64,000 bases of DNA. It comes from Euglena gracilis. Taxonomy: Eukaryota > Euglenida > Euglenophyceae > Euglenales. Of the stretch, positions 21,217-31,317 are shown piece after piece; position 1 is the first letter of the stretch; every line of letters begins with the position of its first letter. A program made the position numbers and the translations under genes. The notes below the pieces were generated by a model. It had not been told where the DNA came from and did not search any database. It worked only from the letters and a program-made list of their open reading frames with translations. Location of the stretch: positions 11,960,716 through 12,024,715 of the forward strand of contig CP154954.1 in the NCBI GenBank assembly GCA_039621445.1, read 5' to 3'.

Positions 21217-23488
21217 TGGTCGCAGAGGTAGACTGCCCAATTTTGATTCCCCTCCAACGTGCGGCTACGAACAACAAGCTGAAAAACGACAAGAAACTGC
21301 AAAAACTGACGCTGACATGCCAGCTGCCGAAACCGCCATCGCTAGGGTGGTGGAGCCGGCGGAGGGCAACTCAGCCATGTACCAAACTCTGGATGTGCCA
21401 ACTGCCTTAACCGCCATCGCTAGGGTGGTGGAGCAGGCGGATGGTTTCCCAGCCATGAACCAAACACTGGAAATGCCAGCTGCCTTAACCGCCATCGTTA
21501 GGGTGGTGGAGCCGGCAGATGGTTTTGCCGCCATGTACCAATCACTGGACAGCAACAGGTGGACTGAAACTGAACAAGACGGCACAGACATTACAGTGCC
21601 ACGGACATGCAATGACAGCCCACGTGTCATTGCCATGGTGCACATGGACCAGGACGACACCGAACAGACCGGTCCAGCACCAGATTACACAGAACTGGAC
21701 GAAAACAACGAACCGTACTTCGACGAACAGGTGTTTGCACCACAAAACTGGTACCAACAGCCAGAAACGGACACTCAGAACAACCAAAACTGGCAAACCG
21801 CAACAGCACAGCAACCAGGAACCCCGAGTTTTGCACTGGTGGCGGTACGACAGAGCCCGGAACAACCAGACCGCCTCCAGGGTGAAACTGAAACTTCGTA
21901 CCAGGAACCTTCGTACAGCTCGTACGAGATTCCACAGCCGGAACCACAGAACCAGAACACTGACTGGGACTGGTGGTCGAACTTTGCGCACGAAACTGGA
22001 CAGCTGACCCAGGAATTTCAACAGTTCAGACACAAAACTGAACGGACGAACCAGCAAACGGCAGAAACTCTGCAGCAGCTGCAACAAACAACGACGGAGT
22101 GGGTCAGCGAACTGCACGCCACAGTGAACAGACAGGGTGAAGCACTCATGACAGAAATAAACGGCAGACACGAAGAACTGACAACAGTGCTGGCAACAAC
22201 ACAAGCAAACATGGAACAGGTGACAGTCAACCAGAACAGGCAATACCAGGAACATTTCAACGGAATGTCACAGCAGATCACAGAAATCAGGGAAATGTCT
22301 GGCTCACTGGGTGAAAAACTCAGGGAATTTCACAGTTTTCTGCAGATGGCAGGTGGAAACGCACAGAACCAGGGTGAACATCTGGTTGGTTTACTACACC
22401 GACAGCGAGAAAACGAAAAAACAACTGCAGAACTGCAACAGAGATTGGCTGTGGCAGAAGAACGGGTCGCAGGAATCACAGGCGGAGTCCAAACGGTGAA
22501 CAGCAAAGTGGACGAAACTGTGGCAACAGTGTCCAGAAAAGTTGAAAACCTAAGAGGCGAAATCAGCAGTGTGGTGGAAAGAATTCAGAAGGACATGGGC
22601 AGTGAAATCGAAAATCTGGCAGGACGGGTTCAGCAGCAGGAAACAAAAACGACAACAACCGTTCAAAATTGTGATTACCTGCACAAAAAACTGGTCGAAC
22701 TGCAGAAAATCACAGATCAGCAGCAGCAGATTACACAGCTGAACGAGGAAATCGGCAGACTGAAACGACAGGTGGAAACTCTGACCTCCAACGAAGAAAA
22801 ACACAAACAACGCACTGAACGCCTGAACCTGGAGGTCGGCAACCTGGGTCACAGGGTGGACGAAACAGCCCAAACGTCTCAAAAACTGCTGGGTGAACTA
22901 CAAAAAGGGACCATTAAAACAGGAACACATGACACGTCTGAACATGCCAAATGGCTGGAAATGACATCTGCCATTGGCTCAATGACAACCAGGGTCGGTC
23001 AACTGGAAACAAAACTGGCTGGTCTGACAACAAAAACTGCAGAACGGGAAACACATGACAACGGCATCTGGCAGCATTTACATTCGCTGACCACGGAACT
23101 GCAAACACAGCAGAAACGGTGGACAGAACAGCTGGTGACCCTGGACAGAAAAATCAGTACTGTGACAAAAACGACTGAAAACCTGACTGAAAACTGGAAA
23201 GGCAAAACACCCAGCAAATCACAACCCCCAGCCCTAGCCTGGCTGAAATACCCAAACTTTTTGAAAATCTTTACATTTCCTCTCGCCCAGCCTGCACAGG
23301 GGCCTTCGGGCCAGAGTCAGGGGCCAGCCCCCTGGCCAGTGGGCCTCCCTCGAGGATCCAGGCTGGACAGCCAGGGGCAGCGACAACGGCCCAACGGACT
23401 GAACAACCCCGCCAGGGGGCAGACAGGGCCGCGGGTCAACGGGGATCGGGGACCCCACAACCCCAGAACCAGCCCCCGGCAGCCCTGA
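21092..23488 (+). CDS. gag: gag, N-terminal part, copy B
   Basis: Starts with ATG in an A-rich context inside the 5' LTR, so about 41 N-terminal residues (MQFLKQAARGIEITLG...) are LTR-encoded. About 21317-21550 holds three imperfect copies of a roughly 29-residue unit around TAIARVVEPADGF. A Gln/Asn/Glu-rich segment and the long coiled-coil-like region (22130-23180) follow. One A is missing near 23190 (gaaaactgg versus gaaaaactgg in copy A), so the final 100 residues are in the wrong frame. The real frame continues in the next entry. Confidence 0.87.
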   Translation: MQFLKQAARGIEITLGRVKDPTQRGAGPEELETPGRVPRIQHGRRGRLPNFDSPPTCGYEQQAEKRQETAKTDADMPAAETAIARVVEPAEGNSAMYQTLDVPTALTAIARVVEQADGFPAMNQTLEMPAALTAIVRVVEPADGFAAMYQSLDSNRWTETEQDGTDITVPRTCNDSPRVIAMVHMDQDDTEQTGPAPDYTELDENNEPYFDEQVFAPQNWYQQPETDTQNNQNWQTATAQQPGTPSFALVAVRQSPEQPDRLQGETETSYQEPSYSSYEIPQPEPQNQNTDWDWWSNFAHETGQLTQEFQQFRHKTERTNQQTAETLQQLQQTTTEWVSELHATVNRQGEALMTEINGRHEELTTVLATTQANMEQVTVNQNRQYQEHFNGMSQQITEIREMSGSLGEKLREFHSFLQMAGGNAQNQGEHLVGLLHRQRENEKTTAELQQRLAVAEERVAGITGGVQTVNSKVDETVATVSRKVENLRGEISSVVERIQKDMGSEIENLAGRVQQQETKTTTTVQNCDYLHKKLVELQKITDQQQQITQLNEEIGRLKRQVETLTSNEEKHKQRTERLNLEVGNLGHRVDETAQTSQKLLGELQKGTIKTGTHDTSEHAKWLEMTSAIGSMTTRVGQLETKLAGLTTKTAERETHDNGIWQHLHSLTTELQTQQKRWTEQLVTLDRKISTVTKTTENLTENWKGKTPSKSQPPALAWLKYPNFLKIFTFPLAQPAQGPSGQSQGPAPWPVGLPRGSRLDSQGQRQRPNGLNNPARGQTGPRVNGDRGPHNPRTSPRQP
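21217..21230 (+). promoter_or_regulatory. putative primer-binding site, copy B
   Basis: The sequence tggtcgcagaggta directly follows the LTR end and starts with TGG, as expected for pairing to the CCA end of a tRNA primer. It is also within the gag ORF. The primer tRNA was not identified. Confidence 0.5.
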
Positions 23489-24270
23489 GGGGCCAACCCA
23501 CAGGACAACACGGGACGGGGACCCCAGAACCCCACACCTGGCAGACGGGGATGGGGACCCCACAACCCCTGGCCCAGCCACGGCCAGCCCTGAGGGGCCA
23601 GCCCGCAGGAAACCAAGGGAAGGGGACCCCAGAACCCCAGGACTGTCAAACGGGGACGGGGACCCCACAACCCCTGACAGGTATGTTCAGCCAGAGCAGC
23701 CAGCAGTGGGGGGACGAAACACCACACCCAAAAATGGAAGGAGGAGCTGCAGCACTGGGGACCGTTAACTCGGCTTCCCTGGTGGGGCAGCTCATCCAAC
23801 AAGAACTGAAAACTGCCTTGACACCGTTAATTGCCCAACTGACTCGACAAACAGAACGACCGACTGCAGTCCCGACCAGCCCAGCACTACTTACGACAAA
23901 CCCGACAAGCCCAGCACCACAGCCAACCCAGCCGACTCAACAGCCAGTGACGACACAACAAAACCCACAGTCCCGGACTCGGGGCTTGTTCATATGGGCA
24001 GACGAAACTGAAACTCAGAACACAGCCACAACAACCTGGGTGGGACCCCAGATGGGGTCTACCCAAACTGCCATCCACCACATAGGAGAGGAAACAGTGG
24101 TGGCACCCGTGGCAACGGCCCCGGCAGCATCCTTCGGGCTGCTGCTGGGTCCAGTGGGCGCGGCAATGACAAAAGACCTGGTGAGACCAACACTGCAGGG
24201 GAATTTCGCAGATTTTGCCGTGAAATTTCCGATGTACCTGCAACGACTTCAGCCGGTCAGGGGTCCCTGA
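23191..24270 (+). CDS. gag: gag, Pro-rich region and start of capsid, copy B
   Basis: Same protein as copy A's Pro-rich region, with GTPQPLAQPRPALRGQPAG-type repeats. It then runs through SQSSQQWGDETPHP, LIQQELKTALTPLIAQ and the capsid start NFADFAVKFPMYLQR. The frame is lost near 24245 (caacgacttcag versus caacgtgtgtcag in copy A), giving a stop at 24268-24270. Confidence 0.8.
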   Translation, partial: KLERQNTQQITTPSPSLAEIPKLFENLYISSRPACTGAFGPESGASPLASGPPSRIQAGQPGAATTAQRTEQPRQGADRAAGQRGSGTPQPQNQPPAALRGQPTGQHGTGTPEPHTWQTGMGTPQPLAQPRPALRGQPAGNQGKGTPEPQDCQTGTGTPQPLTGMFSQSSQQWGDETPHPKMEGGAAALGTVNSASLVGQLIQQELKTALTPLIAQLTRQTERPTAVPTSPALLTTNPTSPAPQPTQPTQQPVTTQQNPQSRTRGLFIWADETETQNTATTTWVGPQMGSTQTAIHHIGEETVVAPVATAPAASFGLLLGPVGAAMTKDLVRPTLQGNFADFAVKFPMYLQRLQPVRGP

Positions 24271-25544
24271 CCGATGACCTGAAACTGTCACTGCTGGAGG
24301 GCAGCCTGGACAGTGCCAGCAAACTGGAACTACAACGCAGACAGGAACGCGGTGAGAAAATAAAATACCAGGAATTTTGGAACTGGATGTGCCAGAAATA
24401 CGGTGGAGACACACAATCAGCCATCAAAGACGAACTGAAAAACCTGAGACCAAAAACGGAAGGAAAACTGACACTGGAAGCGTGGAGGGAGTTTGAGGCC
24501 CATTTCAAACTCCTCTACAGCAGGCTGGAAAATCCATCAGAGGAAGACGCTTACAACCTGGTGGCTGAAAAAATGCCTGAAACGCAACGCAGAAGCTGCA
24601 TCAGGGAACAGGACCGCAGAAATCAGGACAGACCGACACTGAAACTGAAAGGGGTCACGAACATTACAAACGTCCCAGATGCAATGACGGAAGACGTTCG
24701 TGACCTGGTGGCAGCAACTGTGGGTACAGGTGAGAATTTTCAGGTGGCACGAGACGGACAAAACTTCAGGATCCAACTGCACAGCAGAAGAGCTGCTGAA
24801 CTGCTCCTGATGAAAAACGGTTCAACGCTGCTGACTGGACACAAGCCACAATTCACACAGGTACAGGCCAAACTGACATTGGACGAACTGTTCCAACGGG
24901 TGGAAACCGAACTCAGGTGCCAACAACAGTCAGACTCCCTAGGTAGGGGGTACAACGGCTGGCAGAACCAACCTCGTGAAAACAGATCACGGTCGATGGA
25001 CCGCAGGGGTTACGTCAGGGAAGTCAAGGAGGAGGAGAAAACAAAATCCAGAAGTCGGACACCACCTTCCAGATCCCGACCCAACTCCCCTGGACCTCGA
25101 ACCCCAACACCTGAAAAACCCAGGCCCCCTTCTCCACGCCAGCAGGTGCCCATGGCAGTTTCAGAACAGCCTGGCCAGGGACGGTACACCAACTGGTCAG
25201 ACTGGGGACAGAACGACTGGGGCAAAGGCAAAGGAAAGGGGAAAGGTCAAAACTGGGGTTCAACCCAAAACTGGAACCAGAACCAGAACTGGAATCAGAA
25301 TTACGGCAAAGGCTACGATTCAGGAAAGGGATACAACTCTGGGAAAGGATACGATTCTGGGAAGGGGAGCGGGAAAGGAAAAGGCAAAGGGCAGCCACAG
25401 CCACAGCCAGCAGCAACGAAAACAGAACCACAGACTCAGCAAACCAACTCACAGGAGCCAGCCAACCAGCCACAGGGACAGCCAAAGGCAGAAGCATCTT
25501 CCAGCAACCGCTGGCAGCCAGTTCAAAACGCAGAACGGAAGTGA
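24246..25544 (+). CDS. gag: gag, capsid end, RRM-like, SR-rich and Gly-Lys tail, copy B
   Basis: Intact where copy A is broken. The capsid reads through KDELKNLRPKTEG, followed by the possible RRM-like region (GVTNITNVPDAMTEDVRD, FRIQLHSRRAAELL), RSRSMDRRGYVREV, the SR/Pro-rich stretch, and the Gly-Lys-Tyr tail with YGKGYDSGKGYNSGKGYDS. It ends in a Gln/Pro-rich segment at TGA 25542-25544, in the same frame as the methyltransferase region. Confidence 0.85.
   Translation, partial: TSAGQGSLTDDLKLSLLEGSLDSASKLELQRRQERGEKIKYQEFWNWMCQKYGGDTQSAIKDELKNLRPKTEGKLTLEAWREFEAHFKLLYSRLENPSEEDAYNLVAEKMPETQRRSCIREQDRRNQDRPTLKLKGVTNITNVPDAMTEDVRDLVAATVGTGENFQVARDGQNFRIQLHSRRAAELLLMKNGSTLLTGHKPQFTQVQAKLTLDELFQRVETELRCQQQSDSLGRGYNGWQNQPRENRSRSMDRRGYVREVKEEEKTKSRSRTPPSRSRPNSPGPRTPTPEKPRPPSPRQQVPMAVSEQPGQGRYTNWSDWGQNDWGKGKGKGKGQNWGSTQNWNQNQNWNQNYGKGYDSGKGYNSGKGYDSGKGSGKGKGKGQPQPQPAATKTEPQTQQTNSQEPANQPQGQPKAEASSSNRWQPVQNAERK
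25542..25544 (+). promoter_or_regulatory. in-frame UGA between gag and methyltransferase-pol, copy B
   Basis: Gag (frame of 24387) and the methyltransferase ORF (frame of 25557) share one reading frame. The only interruption is AAG TGA AGG GGC TGC GGC. Copy A has the same codon and flanks. This suggests a functional stop used with partial readthrough rather than a random mutation. Confidence 0.55.
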
Positions 25545-27137
25545 AGGGGCTGCGGCTTGAGGGTAGGGGACGAGAGGGGCGACTCTCTGCAGGCACAACC
25601 GAAACAACAAAACAAAACAAGGGAACCAGGTCCAGAGCCGCAGCAGTCATACACACTGGGTAAGGGAGGTAAGAAAAAACCCCAAAAGAAAAACATCCTG
25701 ACAAAAAAACGACTCCACAGCCCAGAACCGAAACGGGAACAGGTCAGCTGCAGGTTCGGCAGAGCAGCTTCACGGTGGGTGTCTGAAAACTACCACGTGA
25801 AGGAAGAAAAAATGACAGAAATTCTCTCACACTTCGGGGTCCAGCCCCAGCTGGATGCCTTTGCAACGGAAAAAAACAAAAGATTCCCGCAATGGTTCGG
25901 ATCTGGCAGCCCTGAGGGCACAGACGCCTTTGAAAAAAACTGGCACGGAAAACTGCTGTGGATGAACCCCCCATTCAGCAAAATTTCACAGGTGGTGAAA
26001 AAAATTCAAACAGACGAGGCCCATGCACTCCTCATGGTACCCAGATGGGTTCACAGAAAATGGTACGGAGAAATCAAAAAACTGGCAGTGATGTCAATGT
26101 TCATCCCAGCGGGAACAAAACTGTTCGGACAGGGTGACAAGAACTGCAGGAATACACCGTGGCATGTGGAAGTGTTTTTGGTATGCGGACACAAAACACG
26201 GTGCAAGTACCTACCAGGTTTCCACAAACACTTCACCCCCCTACATCCGACATCCAAGGTGAGGTTCGGCACAGCCCACGAGTACCCGCCAGTGGAGGAC
26301 GAGGTGGAGGGTGGTGAACAAAAAACCGACCTGGGGACAGAAAAACCACAGAAACACATCAGAAAACTGCAGGAGGCAGCCACAGCGACACCAGAACGGG
26401 CCACAGCAGAAAAACCAAAACCAAAAATGCTGGACCTGTTCTGTGGAACAAAATCGGTCAGCAAGGTGTATGAAAAAATGGGTTTCCAGGTGGTGACGGT
26501 GGATTCAGACCCCAGGTGGAAAGCGGATTACCAGGTGGACGTGCTGGACTGGGATTTCAGAAAACATTTCAAACCTGGTGAATTCCACACGGTGGTGTGT
26601 GGGGTTCCCTGCACAGAATTCAGCATTGCCCTGACGACAAGACCCAGAAACCTGGAAAAGGGAGACAGCCTTGCAAAGAAAGCCCTGGAAATTGTGGAAT
26701 TTCTGCAGCCGCAGAAATGGTGGTTGGAAAACCCAAGGTACGGATACCTGGGAAAACGAGATTACATGAAACCGTACCCGTACATTGACGTGGATTACTG
26801 TCAATACACAGACTGGGGCTACAAAAAACCAACACGAATCTGGGGCAGCCCCGACATCCTGCAGGTACCAGCCAAACGGTGTGACGGGAAAACGTGCAAG
26901 AACCTGGACCCAAACGGTGGAGGTCACCTGGTGAAACTCAGCAACAAACACAACATTCCAGCCTTCAAGAAATTCAGGATCCCAGAACAACTGATTCAGG
27001 ACCTGGCGGGGTTCCACGAACGGCTACGGCAAACCAGCCAAGCCCAGGCCGCGCAGCAACAACCGCTGCAGCAGCCCAGCCCTGCCCAGACTGCACGACA
27101 AAACATGCTCTCACAGTCCAGCCCAGCCCAGAACTGA
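25545..27137 (+). CDS. Dam-like adenine methyltransferase plus C5-cytosine methyltransferase, copy B
   Basis: Same two-domain segment as in copy A and without internal stops. It begins with a basic linker (GKGGKKKPQKKNILTKK), then the Dam-type domain from ATG 25811 with QLDAFATEKN, LLWMNPPF and HALLMVPRW. The C5-methyltransferase has MLDLFCGTKS, VDSDPRW, CGVPCTEF (catalytic-position Cys), WWLENPRYGYL and a C-terminal GGGHLVKLSNKHN segment. The ORF ends with a Gln/Ala/Pro-rich tail. The protease frame overlaps its last 240 bases in the -1 frame, but I see no canonical slippery heptamer there. Confidence 0.87.
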   Translation, partial: RGCGLRVGDERGDSLQAQPKQQNKTREPGPEPQQSYTLGKGGKKKPQKKNILTKKRLHSPEPKREQVSCRFGRAASRWVSENYHVKEEKMTEILSHFGVQPQLDAFATEKNKRFPQWFGSGSPEGTDAFEKNWHGKLLWMNPPFSKISQVVKKIQTDEAHALLMVPRWVHRKWYGEIKKLAVMSMFIPAGTKLFGQGDKNCRNTPWHVEVFLVCGHKTRCKYLPGFHKHFTPLHPTSKVRFGTAHEYPPVEDEVEGGEQKTDLGTEKPQKHIRKLQEAATATPERATAEKPKPKMLDLFCGTKSVSKVYEKMGFQVVTVDSDPRWKADYQVDVLDWDFRKHFKPGEFHTVVCGVPCTEFSIALTTRPRNLEKGDSLAKKALEIVEFLQPQKWWLENPRYGYLGKRDYMKPYPYIDVDYCQYTDWGYKKPTRIWGSPDILQVPAKRCDGKTCKNLDPNGGGHLVKLSNKHNIPAFKKFRIPEQLIQDLAGFHERLRQTSQAQAAQQQPLQQPSPAQTARQNMLSQSSPAQN

Positions 27138-28513
27138 CAGGTCGACAGCCAAACTCAGATTCAACTGACAAAACAGAACCAGACCAAAACATTCGGCTTC
27201 CAAAACGACTGTGTGAACCGGTGTCCAAACTCCTGCTGGGGCAGGTCATCAGCAGAAAGAAGGCTAAACAACTCCTCATCGAAGTCCGTGCTGTGTTGCC
27301 GGACGGCAAAAAAATGTTCCTACAGGCCCTGATCGACACGGGAGCACAGGCAAACCTGGTGAAAAAGAACCTGATTCCCCAACAAAATTTCAGACGTTCA
27401 CAAAAACCCTTGGCACTGATCACAGCGGACGGAACAAGGATGGAAGGAGGACTACACGAAGTTACACTGGAACTGCAGTTTTCATCACGGGTGCACAACA
27501 CGGACAGAACAAGGGAATGGTCCACCATTGGAACATTCCATGACGCCGACATCCAAGTGGATGCCATCCTCGGGTATCCGTGGATGGAACAACACCAAGT
27601 AAGGGTTTTTCCACACCTACAATCACTGGCCCTCATAGGTGAACCACTGCGGCTGCTGTCCAGTTGGCACCAGCTGAAGGAACAAAAGCACAGGGAACGG
27701 AAAATACACCAACTCCAGAAAAATATTTCGGCAGTGCGGGCAATGAATTTGCAGATCCCTGCTGAAGCGGGCCAGGACGAGGAAAAACTGTTTGAAGACG
27801 AAACAACACTGGAAACACTGGCAAAACAACTTCAGAAATCGGCAAATAAATCTGACAGGGTTCACGGTGTTGTGGTGGTGCCAGAAGGACAGGAAACACA
27901 AGGCGAAAGGGTGGCTGAATTGGTGAAAAAACTGCGGCAGGACTATGAAGGAGTGGTCTTGCGAGACAAAATTTACCCAGACCCCCCAGAACGCGGACCA
28001 CTGGGTTATGGGAAAATCGAACTGAAGCCTGGAACAGTGGCGAAAAAGCAAAGACCCATCCACATGACAGGAGAACGCCGACAGGCACTCATCGACATGG
28101 TGGACGAATGGGTTAGGGACCTGAAAGACGCCTTCCACCAGGTGCCACTGAGAACAGAGTCCAGACCCTACACCTGCTGCAGCACACCTAAGGGAACAAA
28201 ACAGTGGAGAGTGGTGGTCATGGGAATGAAAAATGGTGTACCGATTTTCCAGAGGGTGATCGAGTACAGCCTGGAGGAGGTACAGGACATTGCAAACCCC
28301 TACGTGGACGACATCATCGTAGGAACCATGTGGCAGGGAACTGAAGACAAAACCCTCGAACAACACGACAAGGACATCAGAAGGGTGATGGAGGCACTGA
28401 AAAAACAGCAGCACGTGGCAGACATCAAGAAATGCAAATTTTTTGTGAAAGAGGTTGACTCTGTGGACACGTGCTGGGTGGTGGACAACGGAAACCCGCA
28501 CCTGGGAAACTGA
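26894..28513 (+). pseudogene. pol: protease - RT with internal deletion, copy B
   Basis: The protease is intact (ALIDTGAQANLV and AILGYPW). The RT jumps from WVRDLK straight to DAFHQVPL. 64 codons present in copy A (6208-6405 region) are missing in frame, including SSPTFVVAKK, VVDFRALN and the first catalytic Asp. YVDD at the palm is kept. The deletion ends coincide with a 10-bp direct repeat (ggacctgaaa) in copy A. A one-base loss near 28460 then ends the ORF. RT activity from this copy is not expected. Confidence 0.9.
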
Positions 28514-29142
28514 TGGCCTTGGAAAGATGGGAGGAACCGAAAACGGTCACAGCCCTACGGGCATTCCTGGGATTCACAAACTATTATGCCTCATACATCC
28601 CAGGGTATGCGGAATTGGCTGCAGACCTGATGGAAAAACTGAAGGTAAAAAAAGGACAGGGGAAGAAAGGAAGCCTGACACCTGTGTTTTTCGGTGAAAA
28701 GGAACAAACAGCCTTCCAGACCATCAAAGAAAAACTGCTCGGAAGCCTGAAACTGCAAACGGTGAACCCGGACAAACCATTCATACTCAGGGTGGATGCA
28801 AGTGGCAGAGCCGTAGGTGCGGCTCTGGAACAATTTGCGGAGGACACAGCAGAAAAGCCAGACCCAACAACAGCCATGACCAAAAAAACAGTACCCGTAG
28901 GTTTCTGTTCACGAAAACTGACACCTGGGCAGGTTCGCTCGTGGTCTCCTAGGGAGAAGGAGACCTACGCAGTGATCGTGGCTCTGCAAAAATGGGCTTC
29001 CTGGATAGGAATGCAACCGGTACTGGTGTTGACGGACCACAAGTCCATTGAGGCATGGGCAACGGAGGCGCTGGACACCCCCAGTGGACCAGCTGGACGT
29101 AGGGCTAGGTGGCACGAACTGCTTTCGCGGTTCGACAAATAA
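28456..29142 (+). CDS. RT thumb/connection and RNase H, copy B
   Basis: Continues the polyprotein in another frame: TALRAFLGFTNYYASYIPGY (RT thumb), FILRVDASGRAVGAALEQF, REKETYAVIVALQKW and LTDHKSIEAW of RNase H. A 2-bp gain near 29137 (ttcgacaaataacc versus ttcgacataacc in copy A) stops it just before the last RNase H strand, which continues in the next ORF. Confidence 0.88.
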
Positions 29143-29660
29143 CCGTTGCATACGTACCAGGCAAAGACAACACGGTCGCCGATGCCTTGAGTAGGTGGGC
29201 CTACCCCGCCTCACAGGCATTCGCCGACGTGAGTATCCACGGGAGTGAGGAGGACGACCGACTCATGAAAGAAATCATCAAACAGGAGGAAAAGGAACAG
29301 AAAACGTGTATGGTGATCAACGTGGCAGACCTGACACAGGCACAAAAACAACTTCAAGAACCCGTCACTGTGGCCGTCACAACAAGGGGGGGAGCCAAAA
29401 CGGGTGAAGATTCGCCCACAGTGCCTGGTTCAACGGAAAACGGTGACACCCCTCAAAAAATTTCAAACCCACCTCAAAAACCAGCAAAAACGACAAAGAA
29501 ATGGGTTGTGAAGGAAACGACTGTGGTGGAACCAAGCAAAAAACTGCCAGGAGCAACCCCAAGGGAGACCACGGATGAGGCAGGAAACCTTAACCCGACC
29601 AGACCAACACAAAAACAAAACCCCAGAAAATTCAAACACGGCCGAGGGACCATCCACTGA
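29109..29660 (+). CDS. RNase H end and Pro/Thr-rich spacer, copy B
   Basis: TVAYVPGKDNTVADALSRW completes RNase H. A charged and Pro/Thr-rich linker to the integrase follows. The frame changes again near 29592 (one base gained relative to copy A). Confidence 0.8.
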   Translation: MARTAFAVRQITVAYVPGKDNTVADALSRWAYPASQAFADVSIHGSEEDDRLMKEIIKQEEKEQKTCMVINVADLTQAQKQLQEPVTVAVTTRGGAKTGEDSPTVPGSTENGDTPQKISNPPQKPAKTTKKWVVKETTVVEPSKKLPGATPRETTDEAGNLNPTRPTQKQNPRKFKHGRGTIH

Positions 29661-31317
29661 GGAAGACCCACCAAGGCGAAGACCCCTGGAAGAGGACCCT
29701 GTGGAACCCCTAACAACAACAGACTCAACAAAACAACAGGACGCGCAAGGTGCGTCATCCTCAACGGGGACACCCGTTGGACCTCCATCAAGGGGAGTGC
29801 ACGCCCCGGAGCTTCAACAGGGGGAACCGAAAGGGGTGATGGACAGGGAATGGAAGAACGAGTACGAAAGTTGCCCAAGGTGGGGACCTGTGCTCAAGAA
29901 CCTGAAGGAAACGGGGTTCAAAAACTGGCCTGACGGGTACCGATTCGACAACGGCAGGCTCTACAAAAACGGTCTCCTGTGTGTACCAAGTGGGTTGATT
30001 GGAAACGTAATTCGGGAACATCACGAAACAGCCGGGCACCCAGGGTCAGCCCGACTGTGGGACCAGATGGGAAGGTGGTTTGCGTTTGCGGACCACCAGG
30101 ATGCAAAAAAACTGACAGGCAAAATGATGACCATGTGTGAAACCTGCCAAGCAACAGAACCCAGCCACTTACCATACAAGTGCCCAATTGAACCGACACC
30201 GATTCCTGCACACCTGATGGACAGTGTTGCTATCGATTTGTTCTCACTACCTGAAACGACTTTTGAAGGGAAAAAATACGACACGTTGGCGTTGTGTGTG
30301 GACAGGCTGAGTGGGTGGATGGTTGCAACCCCCCACCTGGCCAAGGGACTCACAGCAGAAAAGGTTGGAAAGGAAATGTACAAACAGTTGGGAATTTTTG
30401 GGATACCCTCGGTGGTGAGCTCCGACCGGGGCTCCCACTTCACAGCCGGTTGGTGGAAAACACTGTGTGCTGCCCACGGGGTCCGTGTGGCGTACGGGCA
30501 GGCATACCACCACCAAGCCAACGGACGGGCTGAGGTAGCGGGTCAACAAGTCCTCCGAAAACTGGCAAAACTGGCTGCTGAAAAAGGGGTACCCTGGGTT
30601 GAACTCCTACCGAACGCCTTGAGGGCCCTACACGACGTCCCAGGTGAAACGGGATTGTCACTGTACGAAATTGTGTTTGGCAGGCACAGACCGTTGGCGG
30701 GATTGCCATACCAACCACAAAAGGAAGCGGAAGGGGCCACAACGTTCTTGGAAAGGATGAAAGAACAAGACCAGTGGGTGAGCCTGGTCCTGAACGAAAA
30801 ACAGCGTGAACAAGCTGAAACGGTGAACCAAAAACGCAGAGAACCACCTGCCTTGGAAATCGGTTCCAAAGTCCGGTATCAACCCGAAAGACAACCCGGC
30901 ACCGACAAACTCGAACCGAAGTGGAAAGGACCTGCGGTGGTGTTGGAACGGGTTGGACAACACTCCTACGTGGTTGAACTACGACCTGGGAACCGACAAC
31001 CTGCCCACCGTTCACAACTCAAACCCCACGTGGAGGACCTCTACAACGCAACCCCTGTTCCCCTCTACTTTTGGTCGGGCAAGGCACAGGAGTTGGAGGT
31101 CGGACCTGACGAATGGGAGGTTGACAAAGTGCTGAACCACCGCAGAAAAGACGGAAAACTTCAGTTTTTGATTCAGTGGAAAAACTGGGACCCATCTGAT
31201 ACTCAGTGGGAACCCCTGAACCACTTCTTCCTCGGAACAAACAAGGATGTGGTCCAATATTGCAAGAAACGGGACCTGGCTGTGGATGTGAGAGAGTTGC
31301 TCGATGGGATGGAGTGA
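29575..31317 (+). CDS. integrase with C-terminal chromodomain, copy B
   Basis: The only full-length integrase in the window. Spacer, then GNVIREHHETAGHPG and CETCQATEP (HHCC), and a DDE core with DSVAIDLF, VSSDRGSHF and QANGRAEVAGQ. A GPY-like C-terminal domain (GPAVVLERVGQHSYVVELRPG) is followed by a complete chromodomain: EWEVDKVLNHRRKDGK, LQFLIQWKNWDPSDTQWEP, LNHFF. Chromodomain residues equivalent to an aromatic cage (W, W) are present. It ends at TGA 31315-31317. Confidence 0.93.
   Translation: MRQETLTRPDQHKNKTPENSNTAEGPSTEEDPPRRRPLEEDPVEPLTTTDSTKQQDAQGASSSTGTPVGPPSRGVHAPELQQGEPKGVMDREWKNEYESCPRWGPVLKNLKETGFKNWPDGYRFDNGRLYKNGLLCVPSGLIGNVIREHHETAGHPGSARLWDQMGRWFAFADHQDAKKLTGKMMTMCETCQATEPSHLPYKCPIEPTPIPAHLMDSVAIDLFSLPETTFEGKKYDTLALCVDRLSGWMVATPHLAKGLTAEKVGKEMYKQLGIFGIPSVVSSDRGSHFTAGWWKTLCAAHGVRVAYGQAYHHQANGRAEVAGQQVLRKLAKLAAEKGVPWVELLPNALRALHDVPGETGLSLYEIVFGRHRPLAGLPYQPQKEAEGATTFLERMKEQDQWVSLVLNEKQREQAETVNQKRREPPALEIGSKVRYQPERQPGTDKLEPKWKGPAVVLERVGQHSYVVELRPGNRQPAHRSQLKPHVEDLYNATPVPLYFWSGKAQELEVGPDEWEVDKVLNHRRKDGKLQFLIQWKNWDPSDTQWEPLNHFFLGTNKDVVQYCKKRDLAVDVRELLDGME

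Noticed and set aside
26894-27137. Canonical -1 slippery heptamer at the methyltransferase/protease overlap in copy B
   Set aside because: The overlap exists in the -1 frame but I found no X XXY YYZ heptamer in phase, so the expression mechanism is left open.
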